This document shows, one piece after another, positions 5,707 through 6,982 of a DNA stretch of 6,982 bases. The stretch covers positions 1 through 6,982 of the forward strand of contig JAOZJV010000189.1 of assembly GCA_029935695.1 (NCBI GenBank), given 5' to 3'. This stretch comes from Candidatus Krumholzibacteriia bacterium. Its GTDB lineage: Bacteria; Krumholzibacteriota; Krumholzibacteriia; LZORAL124-64-63. A model generated the notes under the pieces. It did not search any database, was not told the origin of the DNA, and was given only the letters and a program-made list of their open reading frames with translations. The stretch's first letter is position 1; every line of letters starts with the position of its first letter. The translations under genes were made by a program, and so were the position numbers.

Positions 5707-6702
5707 ATGAGTGAAAATATGAAACCCATGATCGCTCTTGATGCAATGGGCGGAGATCACGGGCCTTCCGTGGTGGTACCCGGCGCTGTGGCAGCATTGT
5801 CTGCTGATTCTCCTTTTGGGATCACCTTGTATGGTGATGAAACTGCCCTTAAAGCGGAACTGGACAAACTCGACACCGATGGTTTGACCCTCGTTGTCGT
5901 GCATTGCACCCAGGATATAGACATGGGGGAATCGCCCGCTTCGGCCATCCGGAACAAGAAAGACAGCCCCATTGTACGGGCTATGATGGACCACAAACAG
6001 GGCCAGGTGCAGGCTGTGGTTTCGGCTGGCTCCACCGGGGCCATGGTTGCGGCCAGCCTCATTCTTCTGGGACGCCTGCCTGGCGTTGACCGTCCTGCCA
6101 TCGGCACCCTGATTCCCACCATCAAAGGCGAATTGCTGCTTCTTGATGCCGGTGCCAACATCCAGTGCACGGTGGAGCATCTTATATCTTTTGCCCGCAT
6201 GGGCGATGTTTTTGCCCAGCACATTCTCCAGGTTGAAACTCCCACTGTCGGACAACTCAATATTGGTGGCGAACCCAAAAAAGGCACCGATTTGAACGTG
6301 GCTCTTTACGAAGCCCTGGAAGCATCAGATCTAAATTTTGTAGGGAACGTTGAGGGCAACCAGTTCATGCTCGGTCCCTGTGATGTGGTAGTCACCGACG
6401 GCTTCACGGGCAACAACACCCTCAAGCTGGTGGAGGGCTTTGCTCGTTTCCTGTATGCCCTGGCCCAGCGCCCGGGACTCAGCGACGAGGAACGTTCGGC
6501 CATCAAGCCGGTGCTCGGGCTGCTGATGCGTGAATTCAGCTATGAAGTTTATGGTGGAGCCATGCTTTTGGGTGTTTCCGGCAATAGCATCATCGCTCAC
6601 GGCCGCAGTTCTTCCCTGGCCATCACCAACGCCATCAATATGGCCTGGCGTGAAATCGAAATCGATTTGCCAGCCAAATTGGCAGCGGCCCATTCCGGTT
6701 AA
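5707..6702 (+). CDS. plsX: phosphate acyltransferase PlsX
   Basis: A 331-residue protein of usual PlsX length. Motifs in order: MIALDAMGGDHGP (8-20), MGESPASAIRNKKDSPIVRAM (73-93), VVSAGSTGAMVA (104-115), GRLPGVDRPAI (122-132), LLDAGAN, VVVTDGFTGN and a C-terminal LLGVSGNSIIAHGRSSS. It converts acyl-ACP and inorganic phosphate to acyl-phosphate, the donor used by PlsY in the first step of glycerophospholipid synthesis; it works as a peripheral protein at the inner face of the cytoplasmic membrane. The start at ATG 5707 is chosen for the GGAGGT (5695-5700) 6 nt upstream; the in-frame ATG at 5665 has no such site and would add 14 non-conserved residues. The 79-bp gap after rpmF shows a T6 run and a weak 6-bp hairpin but no convincing terminator, so co-transcription with rpmF is likely. 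Confidence 0.96.
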   Translation: MSENMKPMIALDAMGGDHGPSVVVPGAVAALSADSPFGITLYGDETALKAELDKLDTDGLTLVVVHCTQDIDMGESPASAIRNKKDSPIVRAMMDHKQGQVQAVVSAGSTGAMVAASLILLGRLPGVDRPAIGTLIPTIKGELLLLDAGANIQCTVEHLISFARMGDVFAQHILQVETPTVGQLNIGGEPKKGTDLNVALYEALEASDLNFVGNVEGNQFMLGPCDVVVTDGFTGNNTLKLVEGFARFLYALAQRPGLSDEERSAIKPVLGLLMREFSYEVYGGAMLLGVSGNSIIAHGRSSSLAITNAINMAWREIEIDLPAKLAAAHSG

Positions 6703-6732
6703 GCCACTTTTGAACAAGGATTTGAGAATACC

Positions 6733-6982
6733 ATGATTCAGGTTCCCATGCTCTTCCCCGGCCAGGGGTCGCAAGCCGTCGGTATGACTGCCGATTTAGT
6801 GGACCGTATTGGTCCTGCTTCGGCCTTTCTTTCCACCGTCAACGACGTGCTGGATACCAACCTTCTGCAGACCATGCACGATGGCCCGGGAGAGGTTCTC
6901 ACCGAAACTCTCAACGCCCAACCGGCGATTCTTGCCCATTCAGTGGCCATCACGTTGGCTCTGCGCGAAATGGGAGTGGCAC
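6733..6982 (+). CDS. fabD: malonyl-CoA:ACP transacylase FabD, 5' part only
   Basis: The first 83 residues run off the right edge. The LFPGQGSQAVGM segment (7-18) is the FabD N-terminus, with the GQGSQ glutamine that forms the oxyanion hole; LNAQPAILAHSVAITLAL (61-78) is the conserved helix ahead of the catalytic GHSxGE, which lies beyond the window. FabD loads malonyl groups from CoA onto acyl carrier protein for type II fatty-acid elongation in the cytoplasm. An upstream AAGGA (6716-6720) is 12 nt from the ATG, a rather long spacing. It begins 30 bp after plsX; fabH, which lies between plsX and fabD in many proteobacteria, is absent here. A polyketide acyltransferase domain is the alternative, unlikely in this context. 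Confidence 0.92.
   Translation, partial: MIQVPMLFPGQGSQAVGMTADLVDRIGPASAFLSTVNDVLDTNLLQTMHDGPGEVLTETLNAQPAILAHSVAITLALREMGVA

Noticed and set aside
6667..6686. Inverted repeat TGCCA/TGGCA near the end of plsX
   Set aside because: It is a 5-bp repeat inside conserved-frame coding sequence with no T-run, and is explained by codons.

Overview
The window reads as a stretch of chromosome from a Gram-negative bacterium, moderately GC-rich by eye, with all genes on the + strand and tightly packed. Split heptose genes (a PfkB-type heptose kinase and a separate adenylyltransferase) point to an LPS-type outer membrane. A four-cysteine L32 protein, the sucC-sucD-ndk-yceD-rpmF-plsX-fabD order and the protein sequences would fit a deep-branching lineage (deltaproteobacterial or FCB-like), but the sequence alone does not fix the phylum.

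Layout. Positions 1-805 hold the 3' end of the heptose-7-phosphate kinase gene, overlapping by 4 bp a full heptose-1-phosphate adenylyltransferase gene; together they activate the LPS core sugar. Positions 850-2166 encode a P-loop protein of the COG2403 / cyclic 2,3-diphosphoglycerate synthetase-like family, whose bacterial role is unclear. After a short gap with a strong GC-rich hairpin come sucC and sucD (2256-4328), the two subunits of succinyl-CoA synthetase. A second gap, with a 16-bp hairpin, a candidate promoter and a perfect 16-bp palindrome, precedes ndk (4471-4875), which could use the NTP made by succinyl-CoA synthetase. Then come yceD (DUF177), rpmF (ribosomal protein L32), plsX (acyl-phosphate synthesis) and the first third or so of fabD (malonyl-CoA:ACP transacylase), the widespread ribosome/lipid cluster, here without fabH between plsX and fabD.

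The main anomaly is an in-frame TAG at codon 38 of sucC (2367-2369). The reading frame is intact and conserved on both sides, and TAG is the terminal stop of three other genes here, so general TAG reassignment is unlikely. A sequence error, a recent nonsense mutation, local readthrough or an internal restart at 2373 are the possibilities. I see no tRNA, rRNA, CRISPR array, insertion sequence or obvious novel defence system. No gene-free stretch exceeds 150 bases.
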